From assembly GCF_000755165.1 (NCBI RefSeq), contig NC_025887.1, positions 234,582 to 298,581 on the forward strand: 64,000 bases of DNA, written 5' to 3'. This stretch comes from Leishmania panamensis. Its lineage: Eukaryota > Euglenozoa > Kinetoplastea > Trypanosomatida > Trypanosomatidae. The position numbers were made by a program, and so were the translations under genes. The notes beneath the pieces are model-generated. The model searched no databases and was not told the DNA's origin. It saw only the letters and a program-made list of their open reading frames with translations. Positions 45,171-54,332 of the stretch are shown here, one piece after another; position 1 is the stretch's first letter; the number at the start of each line of letters is the position of its first letter.

Positions 45171-45670
45171 CGAGGGCTGCACAGCGCGAGCGAATGAGCG
45201 GAGGCAGGCAGCTGAGCGTGTCTGCGTGTGTGTGCGGGTCCACCGACTTTGCGCGCCGCTGGCTGCGGCCAACGTACGCCTCGTCTGCCCCTCTCTGGGC
45301 ATCAGCGTGGCGCTTGCCGCACCCGCCCTGGCTGCAGGCGGCGGGGGAGTGGCAGGGGGGCGCGGTTGCCGCTGCGCTCGAGACTCTTCTGTGGGCCTAG
45401 TCCAGGATGGGCACGGCATAGGCAGCCAGCGCTTCCACACCCCCGTCCGCTCTCGCGGTGCCCGCTCGCTCGCTCTCCCACTCCTTTTCTCTGTTGCCGG
45501 TGCAGGCACGTGTGCGGACTGTGCGGCCGGGGCCCCTCCGTCCCCCACAGAGCAAGCCCGCCCATACACGCGTGTGGGAAGGAGGGAGGGGGTGTCTGAG
45601 AGAGCGGCGGCGCTGTGCACTGCTGCGGGGAACGCGCAGAGCGATAAATACGTAAGAGGAGGGCAACAAT
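45171..45670. other. Spacer between tuzin pseudogene 2 and amastin copy 2
   Basis: GC-rich sequence with decayed coding-like text up to about 45400 (tuzin tail or spacer). C/T-rich sequence at 45470-45510 would suit the 5' flank of an amastin. No gene is supported. Confidence 0.45.
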
Positions 45671-45770
45671 NNNNNNNNNNNNNNNNNNNNNNNNNNNNNN
45701 NNNNNNNNNNNNNNNNNNNNNNNNNNNNNNNNNNNNNNNNNNNNNNNNNNNNNNNNNNNNNNNNNNNNNN
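45671..45770. other. Assembly gap 3 (100 N)
   Basis: Exactly 100 N. It removes the start codon and about the first 12 residues of amastin copy 2, and possibly more sequence. Confidence 0.95.
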
Positions 45771-46341
45771 TGTGATCGTCCAGTTCATCGCGTTCCTCTT
45801 TGTGCTCGTGGGCACGCCCATCGACATGTTTCACCAGCGTGGTGGAGGCCGATTTGAGAATACGCCCTGCATTACGTTGTGGGGGTCAAAGGATGAGTGC
45901 CACAGCGGCAATTACTCAATGGATTTAGAGGAACTCTGGAGAGGATGCCCGGCTCGCCAACACCGTTTCCGCGCTTGTCAGGCCTTTGCAATCATCTCCA
46001 TCTTCGTATACGGTATAGCGGCTGTCTTGGGCTTCCTTCAGCTGTGCTGCTGCTCTTTCCCACGCTGGGTCTGCCTGGCGCTCAACGTCACTGGGGCTGT
46101 GACGCTGTTCATTGTGTGGGCCTCCATGTTGGTGGTCTACTACCAGGAGGACTTTCTCTGCGTAAGGGAGAAGGACCTCTCCGTGTTAGGGTCCGGCTTC
46201 GCGCTATTGGTCATCGCGTGGCTCCTGGATGCTCTCAACATCCTCTTCTTGCTGCTCTTGTGGCCGGCCGCGGACCCCAGTAAGAGCAAGGACCCGAGTG
46301 ACAGTAGGGACCCGAGTGATAGCATGGACGCAAAGGAATAG
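45771..46341 (+). CDS. Amastin copy 2, 5' end lost in gap
   Basis: About 189 residues are visible, starting within the first membrane helix (VIVQFIAFLFVLVGTP). The amastin signature is intact, CITLWGSKDEC, and the four-helix pattern continues to the stop at 46339-46341. Compared with copies 1 and 4 the sequence is clearly diverged: GTPIDMFHQRGGGRF instead of ATPLDMFRVKDLGRF, and a different second loop with YYQEDFLCVREKD. The C-terminal tail carries repeats of a DPS unit (DPSKSKDPSDSRDPSDSMD). The visible part has no frame break, so it is probably an intact gene truncated only by the gap. Confidence 0.9.
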
Positions 46342-46632
46342 ACGCGGTAAGGGGATGCTGAAGGGGACAGGCGTACGTGGAGGCACTGGGACGGTGGCCG
46401 AGTTGCGCCGCAGCGCACCGCACGCCCCTTACGCGCCAGTGCCGCCTCCTCCCCTCGACTCCTACGCTCCTGCGGTTCTGCCGCCCTCATGCACTCTTTT
46501 CCCTACCACTCCCAACGCCCGCGCCTCGACGCGGCCCTCCCTCTCTTCCCTCTCTCTCTCTCTCGTGCTTTACTTTTGTTGCCCGCTTGTGGGCGCGCCT
46601 CCCTCGTGCGCGTGCGCCTTTTCGCGTCCTCC
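46342..46632 (+). repeat. 3'UTR of amastin copy 2
   Basis: The region after the stop shares short blocks with the flanks of the other copies, such as ggaggcactgggacggtggc and cgtgctttacttttgttgcc, but is more diverged. No gene is present. Confidence 0.5.
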
Positions 46633-47325
46633 TTGCCGCCTCTCACCACTTCGTAGCCTCTGCCTGCTCTGCCAGCACAGCAGCGTGCGCTGGTGGTGGG
46701 CAGAGCACACTGGCCGCCGACAAGCCCACTGATGCCCCCTCTGCGCCACTTCCGCACAGCCGTCTCTGCGTTGCCCCCTCAGGCACGCCGAAGATACCGT
46801 TGGCGAAAGGGAGGCAAGTGGGTGGCGCCGTCGCCGACTGGAGATCAACGTCGCGAGGTGAGCGAAGGGGTGCCGAGCGACCAGGCTGGTGAGGAGGTGG
46901 AAGGGGGCCGACGGATGCGGAGGCACTGGGGCGGTGGACGGGCGGCGCCGCAGCAGACGGAGAGAACCCACGCGCACCGCCCAGCCCCTTGCCCGCACGT
47001 GCCGCCCCTCCCCTCCCCACGCCCGCACTTCCCCCCGTGCTTGCGTTTTTGCCTTCTCACTGTGCCCTCCTCCTCGGGACCTTTTCTCTTCTCTCTCGTG
47101 CTTTCCTTCCTCGTGTAGGGGTCGCTGCGCTTCTCTGCGTGTGTGACTGCACATGCACGACGTGTTGTGCATATGCGCTGACGTGCGCCAGTGCGAGACG
47201 CACGCCCCCGCCGTGTCCCCTCTCCCTCCCCTCTCCCCCTCTTTTATTTCACTTCCCTGCGTTCTTGCTTCTGTTGGTGCTAACACCCACACACACCCGC
47301 CAGCCGGCGCCGGGTCTTCTGCGCG
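46633..47325 (+). repeat. 0.6-kb direct repeat, right copy, into gap 4
   Basis: This is colinear with 41261-41811, with an inserted segment of about 80 bases (46677-46758) that the left copy lacks. It then continues through gctaacacccacacacaccc and cagccggcgccgggtcttct, matching 348-396 at the window's left edge, and stops at gap 4. Confidence 0.7.
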
Positions 47326-47425
47326 NNNNNNNNNNNNNNNNNNNNNNNNNNNNNNNNNNNNNNNNNNNNNNNNNNNNNNNNNNNNNNNNNNNNNNNNNNN
47401 NNNNNNNNNNNNNNNNNNNNNNNNN
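47326..47425. other. Assembly gap 4 (100 N)
   Basis: Exactly 100 N. The left side is amastin 3'UTR and the right side is an amastin C-terminal tail, so at least one amastin body (about 500 bases) plus a 5' flank must be missing. The true gap is certainly larger than 100. Confidence 0.95.
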
Positions 47426-47555
47426 GGGCAGGGACCCAAATGAGGGCAGGGACCCAAATGAGGGCAGGGACCCAAATGAGGGCAGGGACCCAAATGAGGG
47501 CAGGGACCCAAATGAGGGCAGGGACCCAAATGAGGGCGGAGAACCAAATGAATAG
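47426..47555 (+). CDS. Amastin copy 3, only the repeated C-terminal tail
   Basis: After the gap, six exact or near-exact 18-base units (gggcagggacccaaatga) and one variant encode GRDPNE repeats ending GGEPNE and a TAG at 47553-47555. The sequence after the stop (tagatgcggcgaggggaaac) matches that after amastin copies 1 and 4, which identifies this as the end of another amastin gene. The hexapeptide is the same kind of unit as the DPSE/DPSD repeats in copies 2 and 4. The gene body lies in the gap. Confidence 0.75.
47440..47541 (+). repeat. 18-bp coding minisatellite (GRDPNE units)
   Basis: Perfect tandem units of agggcagggacccaaatg keep the reading frame because the unit is a multiple of three. 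Related, shorter arrays lie at the ends of amastin copy 2 (about 46275-46320) and copy 4 (48896-48966). Confidence 0.9.
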
Positions 47556-48364
47556 ATGCGGCGAGGGGAAACGGCAGGCAGCTAACGGACGCGGAGGCAC
47601 TAGGCGGTGGACGGGCGGTGCCGCAGCACACCGAGGGAACCCACGCGCACCCCCGGCCAGTTGCCCGCACGTGCCACCCCCACCCTCCCCACGCCCGCTC
47701 TTCCCCCGGTGCGTGCGTCTTTGCCTTCCCACTGCGCCCCCTGCCTCGCGGGCTGTGCGCGTCCTGCCGCTCTGCGCCCGCGCCTCGCCGGGGCCCTCTG
47801 TATTCTCTCTTGTGCTTTACTTTTGTTGCCTGTGTGTGGTGCGCTTCCCTCGTGTGCGTGCGCCTTTTCGCTTCTCTTCTATACTGCCCGACTCGCCTAT
47901 GCCCGCAGCGCCTCCGCAGCCACTGCCGCCCACCGCCCTTTGGTGCTGCCCGTGGGAGGGCGGCAGGGGCGCCTGAGGGTGGAGGGCAGTGGTGAGCAAT
48001 GCAGTGCGCCCTAGCTGCATAGCCCCCATCTCTTGCGTATCGGTTGCCACGCCGCTGCCCTTGCGTCGGGGCGCGTGCCAGCCGTGCCCCCGGGGCGCCC
48101 GTGGCGCACGACCCGCCGTCCAGCCGGCCTGTCTCCCTACTCTCACCCTAACGCTGTTCCCCCCCCCTTGCCCTTGCCGTCCGGCCCTTCTCACCGCGCC
48201 TCACATCGCGCACTCCCCCTAAAGCACACGCAGCAGCAGCAGCTAGGATCCTCCCTCGCCCTCGCTCTCTCCCTCCCCCATTCGTCCCCCCTCGCCACCC
48301 TCCCTGTCCACCGCATTGCCGTCTCGCCTGCCCACCCCTGCACGTTGGTCGTGCGTTGGAGAAG
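47556..48364 (+). repeat. Amastin copy 3 3'UTR and copy 4 5' flank
   Basis: The stretch 47580-47880 is nearly identical to 49010-49345 (for example ctgcgccccctgcctcgcgg to tttacttttgttgcctgtgt). From about 48285, ccccctcgccaccctccctg to cacgttggtcgtgcg repeats the 5' flank at 40031-40103. Pyrimidine tracts at about 48160-48195 and 48248-48300 suit a splice acceptor for copy 4. No gene is supported. Confidence 0.6.
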
Positions 48365-48982
48365 ATGGCGTGCAACGTCGGGGCTCTGCTCTACGCGGTC
48401 CTCCAGTTCATCGCGTTCATCTTTGTGCTCGTGGCCACGCCCCTCGACATGTTTCGCGTGAAGGATTTGGGTAGATTTGGCAGCACGCCTTGCCTGACAC
48501 TGTGGGGCGGGAAGGAGAACTGCAACACCGTCAGGAGCGACACCAGTTATGACGTTTTGTGGGACCTCTGCCCCGGACGCCTTGCTAGGTTTCACATGGC
48601 TGAGGTGTTCGCTGTCATCTCCATCCTCGTGTACGGCTTGGCGGCCCTCTTCGGCATCATTATGCTGTTCTGCTGCTCGTTCTTCCACTGGATCTGCCTT
48701 GCGCTCAACATCACTGGAGTTGTAACGGTGTGCGTCGTGTGGGTGCTCATGATATTCGACTACAACAACGCCGAGGACTTTTGCCCGGCCATCAACACCC
48801 ACTTTAACTTCGGTAACGGCTTCATGATGTTTGTGGTGGCCTGGTGCCTGAACCTCGTCAACATCGTGCTCTTGCTTCTCCAGTGTCGGGCCAGGGACCC
48901 GAGTGAGAGCGGGGACCCGAGTGAGCGCAGGGACCCGAGTGAGCGCAGGGACCCGAGTGAGCGCAGGGGCGCGAAGGAATAG
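48365..48982 (+). CDS. Amastin surface glycoprotein family, copy 4 (delta-type)
   Basis: The protein has 205 residues from the ATG at 48365 (the frame is open slightly further but with no earlier ATG). Four membrane helices match copy 1, and the signature CLTLWGGKENC is intact at residues 43-53. Residues 7-60 are nearly identical to copy 1, while the second loop and helix 4 differ more (FDYNNAEDFC, MMFVVAWCLNLVNI). The tail carries four DPSE units (DPSESGDPSERRDPSERRDP), so it is longer than that of copy 1. Amastins act at the cell surface, and expression is typically controlled through the 3'UTR, whose repeat follows here. No frame break is visible. Confidence 0.93.
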   Translation: MACNVGALLYAVLQFIAFIFVLVATPLDMFRVKDLGRFGSTPCLTLWGGKENCNTVRSDTSYDVLWDLCPGRLARFHMAEVFAVISILVYGLAALFGIIMLFCCSFFHWICLALNITGVVTVCVVWVLMIFDYNNAEDFCPAINTHFNFGNGFMMFVVAWCLNLVNIVLLLLQCRARDPSESGDPSERRDPSERRDPSERRGAKE

Positions 48983-49378
48983 ATGCGTCGAGGGGAGGCA
49001 GAAGGTGGCCGACGGACGCGGAGGCTCTTGGGCGGTGAACGGGCGGTGCCGCTGCGCTCCTAGAGATCTCTCGCTCACTGCCCGGCCTGTTGCCCGCACG
49101 TGCCACCCCCTCCCGTCACCTCCTATGCAGCTGCGCTTCTGCCGCCCTTGTGTGCCCGCTCTTCCCCCTGCTCGTGCGTCTTTGCCTTCCCACTGCGCCC
49201 CCTGCCTCGCGGGCTGTGCGCGTCCTGCCGCTCTGCGCCCGCGCCTCGCCGGGGCCCTCTGTATTCTCTCTTGTGCTTTACTTTTGTTGCCTGTGTGTGG
49301 TGCGCCTCCCTCGTGTGCGTGCGCCTTTTCGCGTCCTCTTTGCTACTCGACTCGCCTGCCCCCGCAGCGCCGCCGCGG
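48983..49378 (+). repeat. 3'UTR repeat of amastin copy 4
   Basis: This is nearly identical to 47556-47900 up to about 49345, and then diverges into unique sequence. It marks the right end of the amastin repeat region. Confidence 0.65.
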
Positions 49379-49582
49379 CTACTTGCAGGGCTTATCTTGG
49401 CGAATGCTGTGCCGCCGACAATTGTGGTAGTGTCAGGCACTTGTGATGCAGGGCAGTGTGGGTCATGCATTGCCATGGATGTTGCCGGCCAGGTAGTGAG
49501 TGGTGTTTCGGAGGCGTACTGCGGCTGTGAACAGACTTGTGCAGCTCATACAATGGGCAAGGCGTCAGCACGACTTGTGTGA
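49379..49582 (+). other. Cysteine-rich ORF tail, possible gene remnant
   Basis: A frame that is open from within the repeat ends in a unique segment with regularly spaced cysteines: CDAGQCGSC, then YCGCEQTC, ending KASARLV and a stop. There is no start codon of its own, and I do not recognise it. It may be a remnant of a cysteine-rich surface protein or pure chance. Confidence 0.2.
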
Positions 49583-50470
49583 ATATATTTCGTATGTTTT
49601 CGGTTTACGTACTTCTCTGTGGAGATCTACGGAGGGGGTGAGCAGAAGTCAAGGTGGGCGCCGTGCTTGGCTGACGGAGGTGATAGGGCTCTAACGCCTG
49701 TCTGCGGCTGCCAAGCGCCAGGGGATTGTCTTGTGGCACACTGTAGGGTAGAGTTTTAAATGCACCTTTCTGGGAGAATATAGACTCTAAGGAACGCGCT
49801 TTGTGGAACTAGTTCGACTTGGAATGCCCTGGTGTACATCTCTGGGTCACATGGTCGCATACCCCCGCCCACCCACCCACTGATTCCATCATACCCTTCT
49901 TACCGCTCTCTCGATCGTGTGCGCCCTCGCCCCCTTTCCCCTCGCTCCACCCTTTGGCTCTTGCTCACCCCCTCCCCTTGCTTCTCACCGTCTTGATCTC
50001 CGCTCTGTGCTTCAGTCGTTCTCTCTCGCTCTCTCACTCTCTGCCTGCCTGCCTGTGTCGATGTGCGGCGCCGCTCTCCTCCTACAGGAGAGAGAAGTGG
50101 TGTGGTATTTTCACTGAAGGAACTAAGCGACTCCTTTTTCGAAAAGGACGAATGCTGTCGGTCCCCTCCCTGCCTTCCTGCCCCCCCCCCTTCCCCCTTT
50201 CCTACATGCACCCTCACTCTCCCTCCACCCGCACTCCTCCTCCTCCTCCTGAAGCAGTACTCCTCAGCTCCCCACCTCGCATTCGGGTGCCCTCTCCGAG
50301 TCCGCTAGCCTTCACCGAGACGGAAGCGCCCACTTTGAGCCAAGGCGGGGAGAGTGAAATCCCTCTCTGCGACCTCGGGCAATTTTTTGGTCACTTAAAA
50401 GCGCCAGCACCGCTGCTGCACCCTCGCACTGTTTTGCCCGCTGTGGCGGCGCAGCGCAAAGCGCGCCGAC
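49583..50470. other. Intergenic, no supported gene
   Basis: Unique sequence to about 49850 is followed by a long C/T-rich stretch (about 49860-50310) that resembles 5' flanking sequence. The long frame 49819-50754 is mostly Ser/Pro/Leu text from these pyrimidines. Confidence 0.45.
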
Positions 50471-51890
50471 ACAGTCATGCGGAGACCTCTCTTGGTGCAC
50501 CGATGCTTGATGGGGCCCACCTTCACTTTCCCCCTCCTCGACGCTCTTGGCATCACCCCAGTCACGATCTTGCAGAAACTGGTGAAGCGCTCGCTGGTCG
50601 ATTCGTGGAACAACCTGTAAGGCAATCGCCTAACCACTGGGAAGATGTGCTTTTACCAGGAAACCAGCCGCTGGCAGTGCTGAGCGCCATCCCCAACGCA
50701 AGTGGCCTCGGTCACCGGTATCACACCTCTTTTCCTTCGTCTCCTCGAAAATGAAGTTCATCCATGTGAGTGCGGGGGCACCGCACGGACTTATACATCG
50801 CCCTGCTGTCTCACACTGCCACTGGTATACGTCCACTCGTAGGGGATCGCCGTTGGCCCCCTACCTGCGACTGCGCGACACGGCTAACAGCGTCCTCGCT
50901 GCCGCCATCGTGCTTGTCAGCTTCGTCTTCTGGCGTCTTATAGAGCTGTACTTTGTGGCGCCGCTGCGCGAGGTCGACGCCTTCGTCCCCGCAGCCGTGC
51001 GTGAGGAGCTGCGCGGTGGCACCCTGCAGGCGCCCCTCCCCATGTGCGGGCCCACAGCACAGCAGGGCACCGCCATTCAACGTTCGACTTTGAGGCATCA
51101 AGCGGTGCAGCACCAATCAGCATTCCTCTGCCGCTTCTCTTCTCGTGGTCGGCTGAGGGTGACGTGGTGCTGACCTGAGAGTCTTTCCCTGGTTGGGCGC
51201 AGCTGCTGTTGCGGCTTCGCTATGCACGCGTCAAGTCCATCACCGTTGCGTGTGTTGGGCTGCAGATGCTCTCTGCCCTCTTGCACCTCCCCAGGCGTGG
51301 ACTGGCGCACGATGGCCTGAGTCTGGACAAGGTCATGGTAGACTCGGACGGGCACTGCCGGCTGACTGGGAAGTCTGCGAAAGATGCACGGGAGCGGGAA
51401 AATCTTCAAGTCGTTGTGCTACCTGAGCCCTGTCATGGCCGTCGGCGCCCTCCCTACGCCGCAGTGCGACACGTTCTGCTACAGGCTACTGGCGATAGAG
51501 GCGGTGACTCAGAAGCCGTGTTGAATGTGAGCCATGGTAGCGGAGTACAGAGGGTATCATCACTCGAAGCCATCGCTGGCGAAGGAGCTGGCAGACCTGA
51601 TGGCGGCGGGTCGCTGCTGATTCAGCGACACCGTGATACACGGTCGCATGGCAGTGTCCCTATGATGCGCCGCTATGTGACGCGGTGTTCCGCCTGCTGT
51701 CACTCGATGTGTCGGCACGATCGGCAGTGGTGGAGATGCGGGAGACTTTGAAGGCAACGCTGGCACGCGATAGCCTCGTCGTAGGCGAGAATGAAATGAC
51801 GTCGATATCTGAGCTACACCAGGGGGAGGGGCAGTGACGGGCGTGCAGGACAGCGGAACGGATGGTGATGTGCTCACTGTTTCTCTGCCC
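50471..51890 (+). pseudogene. Broken kinase-like membrane protein gene
   Basis: Coding-like text runs through several frames. It starts at ATG 50477 (MRRPLLVHRCLMGPTF, FPLLDALGITPVTILQKLV) and stops at a TAA after WNNL. A frame at 50751-51173 has one membrane helix (NSVLAAAIVLVSFVFW). Another at about 51209-51400 contains LSALLHLPRRGLAHDGLSLD followed by KVMVDSDGHCRLTG. That layout resembles the catalytic loop and DFG region of a protein kinase, with HRD replaced by AHD and DFG lost. Further on, after a frame change, YLSP and CDTFCYRLLAIEAVTQKP resemble subdomains VIII-IX. Many stops and frame changes make it a pseudogene. The kinase assignment is inference from motif layout only. Confidence 0.45.
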
Positions 51891-53378
51891 AATCTTCAGG
51901 GGGGCCCTGAGAGATGGTCAAGCTTTCGGGCCTGTGCGATGACAGGATGAAGCCGAAGGTTTGCTATACCGATCCTCTCTTTGTCTTGGTCAGTGCTCCC
52001 CCCTTCTCGGTTGAAGTCGAGGCGCCTGTTGATGTGCATGGTTAAGGGAGTGCCGTATCTCACGTCTGCTTCCTTCTCTGTGTATGGGGGTGGCCCCGTG
52101 TCTCTCTCTCTGATGTGCTTGTGTGTGGGGGGGGGGGGTGCTGGAAAGCGATCTACGCTGTCAGACAGGCAACGATGGCTTCTCCCTCACCTCGCACGTG
52201 CCAGTCAAGCGTGAAGGCGTTGCGCCCGATGTGTATCGTCGTTTTCTTCTCTCTCAAAGTCATCAAACTGTGGGTAGTGCCCTACAGGGGCTCTTCTCGC
52301 TGAATGTGGTCTGCTCACCGATCCAAGCTGCGGATCACACACACACACACTCACTCCCCACTCCCACGTGCCTCGCGCGCCTGCATCTTTCGCATCACCG
52401 TACGATATTTCTCTATTCCCCTCGTTCACTCTTTCCCTCTCTAGCTCTCACGCGACAGCATCGAACAGACGCACCAGCGTACCGAGACGAAGTCGTCCCT
52501 TGCACGCACAATTCAGTGTGGTTGTCTTTTCCCTTTTCTCTCTCCTTTCCATGACTAATTCCTCGCATCGCGCGCGCACGTGCCTTGCCCCGTTCACCGA
52601 GCCCGACTCAACCGAGCCACGCACATGGGATCGCATCTCTTCCAGTGTGTCTCGGGGCACTCAAAAAATGCGCCGACGACATTGAAAGAGACAAGAGGAG
52701 GCGCTCTGTTCGGATTGGATGCCACCGATACCGCTTGTAGTGGTTCACCGTGCCTCGCAAGTGCTGTTGATACATGTCCTTGCGTGTGGGGGGGGAAGAT
52801 GGGGGTCTGGGGGTAGCGGCCACACACCCAGCACACGTACACCGCTACGCGTCTCTCTCGTCCTGCCCACTATCACCTGCATTGTCACTCCTCGCCATCG
52901 CTATTACCAGAGAAAGACCTCATGCGCTCCGTAGATTCTACTTCCTTCTCCCTCCCACCTCTCTTTCCCTCTCTCTCCATCTCTCGGCTTCTCCAGGATC
53001 GCTCTCACAGTGTATTCAGTGTCACTCAGCACTCTCCTTTCCCGTTTCCCTTTTTCCTTCACGAAGCTCAAACGTCCGTACACAGCTTTCGCCTCCTCAG
53101 TTTCCTTCCCCCCCGTATCCCTCTCTCGTCTGACGCTTTTCATAGCCTGGGTTAGCTGACTCGGGGAGGGGAGGGGTCTCTATCTACCTCCACCAGTTAC
53201 GCGGCGGGCAAGAGAGAGGAGAGAGATTGGCTTTGCCCGCGTGTCTGTAGAGGTCGGGTGCGCGCCACCATCATACCACCCGCAGCATCACTCGAAATAT
53301 TTGGCCAAGACAACTGGAGGAGCACGGAAAGTATAATTTCCGCCGCCTACGTGTGTTATCATCGATTTTCTGTTCGCT
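51891..53378. other. Intergenic, 5' flank of the 317-residue protein gene
   Basis: The stretch holds a G11 run (about 52128-52138), a CA repeat (52337-52351), C/T tracts (52410-52445, 52940-53000, 53095-53125) and unique sequence. No ORF carries a recognisable domain. Confidence 0.45.
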
Positions 53379-54332
53379 ATGTCGCACGAACGCCACCACA
53401 CCTCCCGCACGGGCGATGCGCTTGTCGCGCACCGTCCGCATGGCCCCGCGTCGTCAGTGGCGGCACCGGTGGAGCGGCGGATGAAGGTCGATCCGTGCAC
53501 CAATGCGAGGTCAATGTACCAGCGCGGCCCCGATGGCAGCGAGATGTACGCATCCTACTACAACTCCAACGACGACCCGACCTTCCAGAAGCGCTTTAAC
53601 TCGCACAAGAACGGTGGCGCCTTTGTGCAGAGCGCACAGTTCACATTCATGTCGCACGGCGGTGCCGGTGATGGCAGTCAGCTCCCTGGCTACAGGCAGC
53701 GCCATCACGGCGCCAGGCAGGAGCACCCGCGTCATCCAGTCATGGTTGAGGAGTCGATGGACGAGGACATGCACGAGGTGCGCTCAGACACCGGTGACGA
53801 CACCGACGTGCACGCCAAACGCAGGGCAAACGTGAAGAGCCAATCGACGAAAGGGGATCCCATCGTTGAAGAGCCTGATGATGATGACAAGGGCTACCAT
53901 GACTCTGGTTCGCGAACCCATCGTCACGGCGGCAAGAAGGGCGAGCGCGGTTCGTATCGAGACACCACCCATGACGCATATCCCACCAACACCTCGACGT
54001 TTCTGATGGATCCGTGGGGCGTGGAGTCGATCATGGAGCGCATGATGCAGCCACCGCTGGGATTCGGCGACCCGTTCATCTACGCCCCTCAGCGTGCGCA
54101 TGCTCAGAGTGGACGGAGACCGCCGTCGGCCTCGTACGGATCGAAGCGGCAGCAGCTCATTCCTTACACCCGCGGCGGAGTGATGGGCGGCCCGTTCACC
54201 GATGATTTCTTTGGCATCGGCAGCCCCGAGAACCCATTTTGCATGATGGAAGCAATGCGCCACCACATGCAGCAGCAGCGTGCCGCCATGTTCGGCGGTA
54301 CCGACCCCTTTGCGAGGGTTTTTCCGAGGTGA
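53379..54332 (+). CDS. Conserved-looking hypothetical protein (317 residues)
   Basis: The ATG at 53379 opens a frame with no signal peptide or membrane helix. The N-terminal part (about 35-95) is well structured in composition (MYQRGPDGSEMYASYYNSND, FVQSAQFTFMSHGG). The middle (about 110-200) is acidic and His/Arg-rich, low complexity. The C-terminal part (about 205-317) is rich in Met, Phe, Gly and Pro, with repeated aromatic short motifs: FLMDPWGVESIMERMM, FGDPFIY, FTDDFFGIGSPENPF and FGGTDPFARVFPR. The DPF/DPW-type repeats could be binding motifs for adaptor proteins, or the protein may be distantly related to myeloid leukaemia factor proteins. Neither is established. It is the last gene of the plus-strand unit, just before the convergent switch. 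Confidence 0.75.
   Translation: MSHERHHTSRTGDALVAHRPHGPASSVAAPVERRMKVDPCTNARSMYQRGPDGSEMYASYYNSNDDPTFQKRFNSHKNGGAFVQSAQFTFMSHGGAGDGSQLPGYRQRHHGARQEHPRHPVMVEESMDEDMHEVRSDTGDDTDVHAKRRANVKSQSTKGDPIVEEPDDDDKGYHDSGSRTHRHGGKKGERGSYRDTTHDAYPTNTSTFLMDPWGVESIMERMMQPPLGFGDPFIYAPQRAHAQSGRRPPSASYGSKRQQLIPYTRGGVMGGPFTDDFFGIGSPENPFCMMEAMRHHMQQQRAAMFGGTDPFARVFPR

Noticed and set aside
45046..45670. Upstream part of the long frame ending in amastin copy 2
   Set aside because: The frame is joined to amastin only through the N gap; the part before the gap is tuzin pseudogene tail and spacer.
47440..47541. CRISPR-like array
   Set aside because: The units are 18 bases, directly abutting with no spacers, and in frame with an amastin tail; it is a coding minisatellite in a eukaryote.
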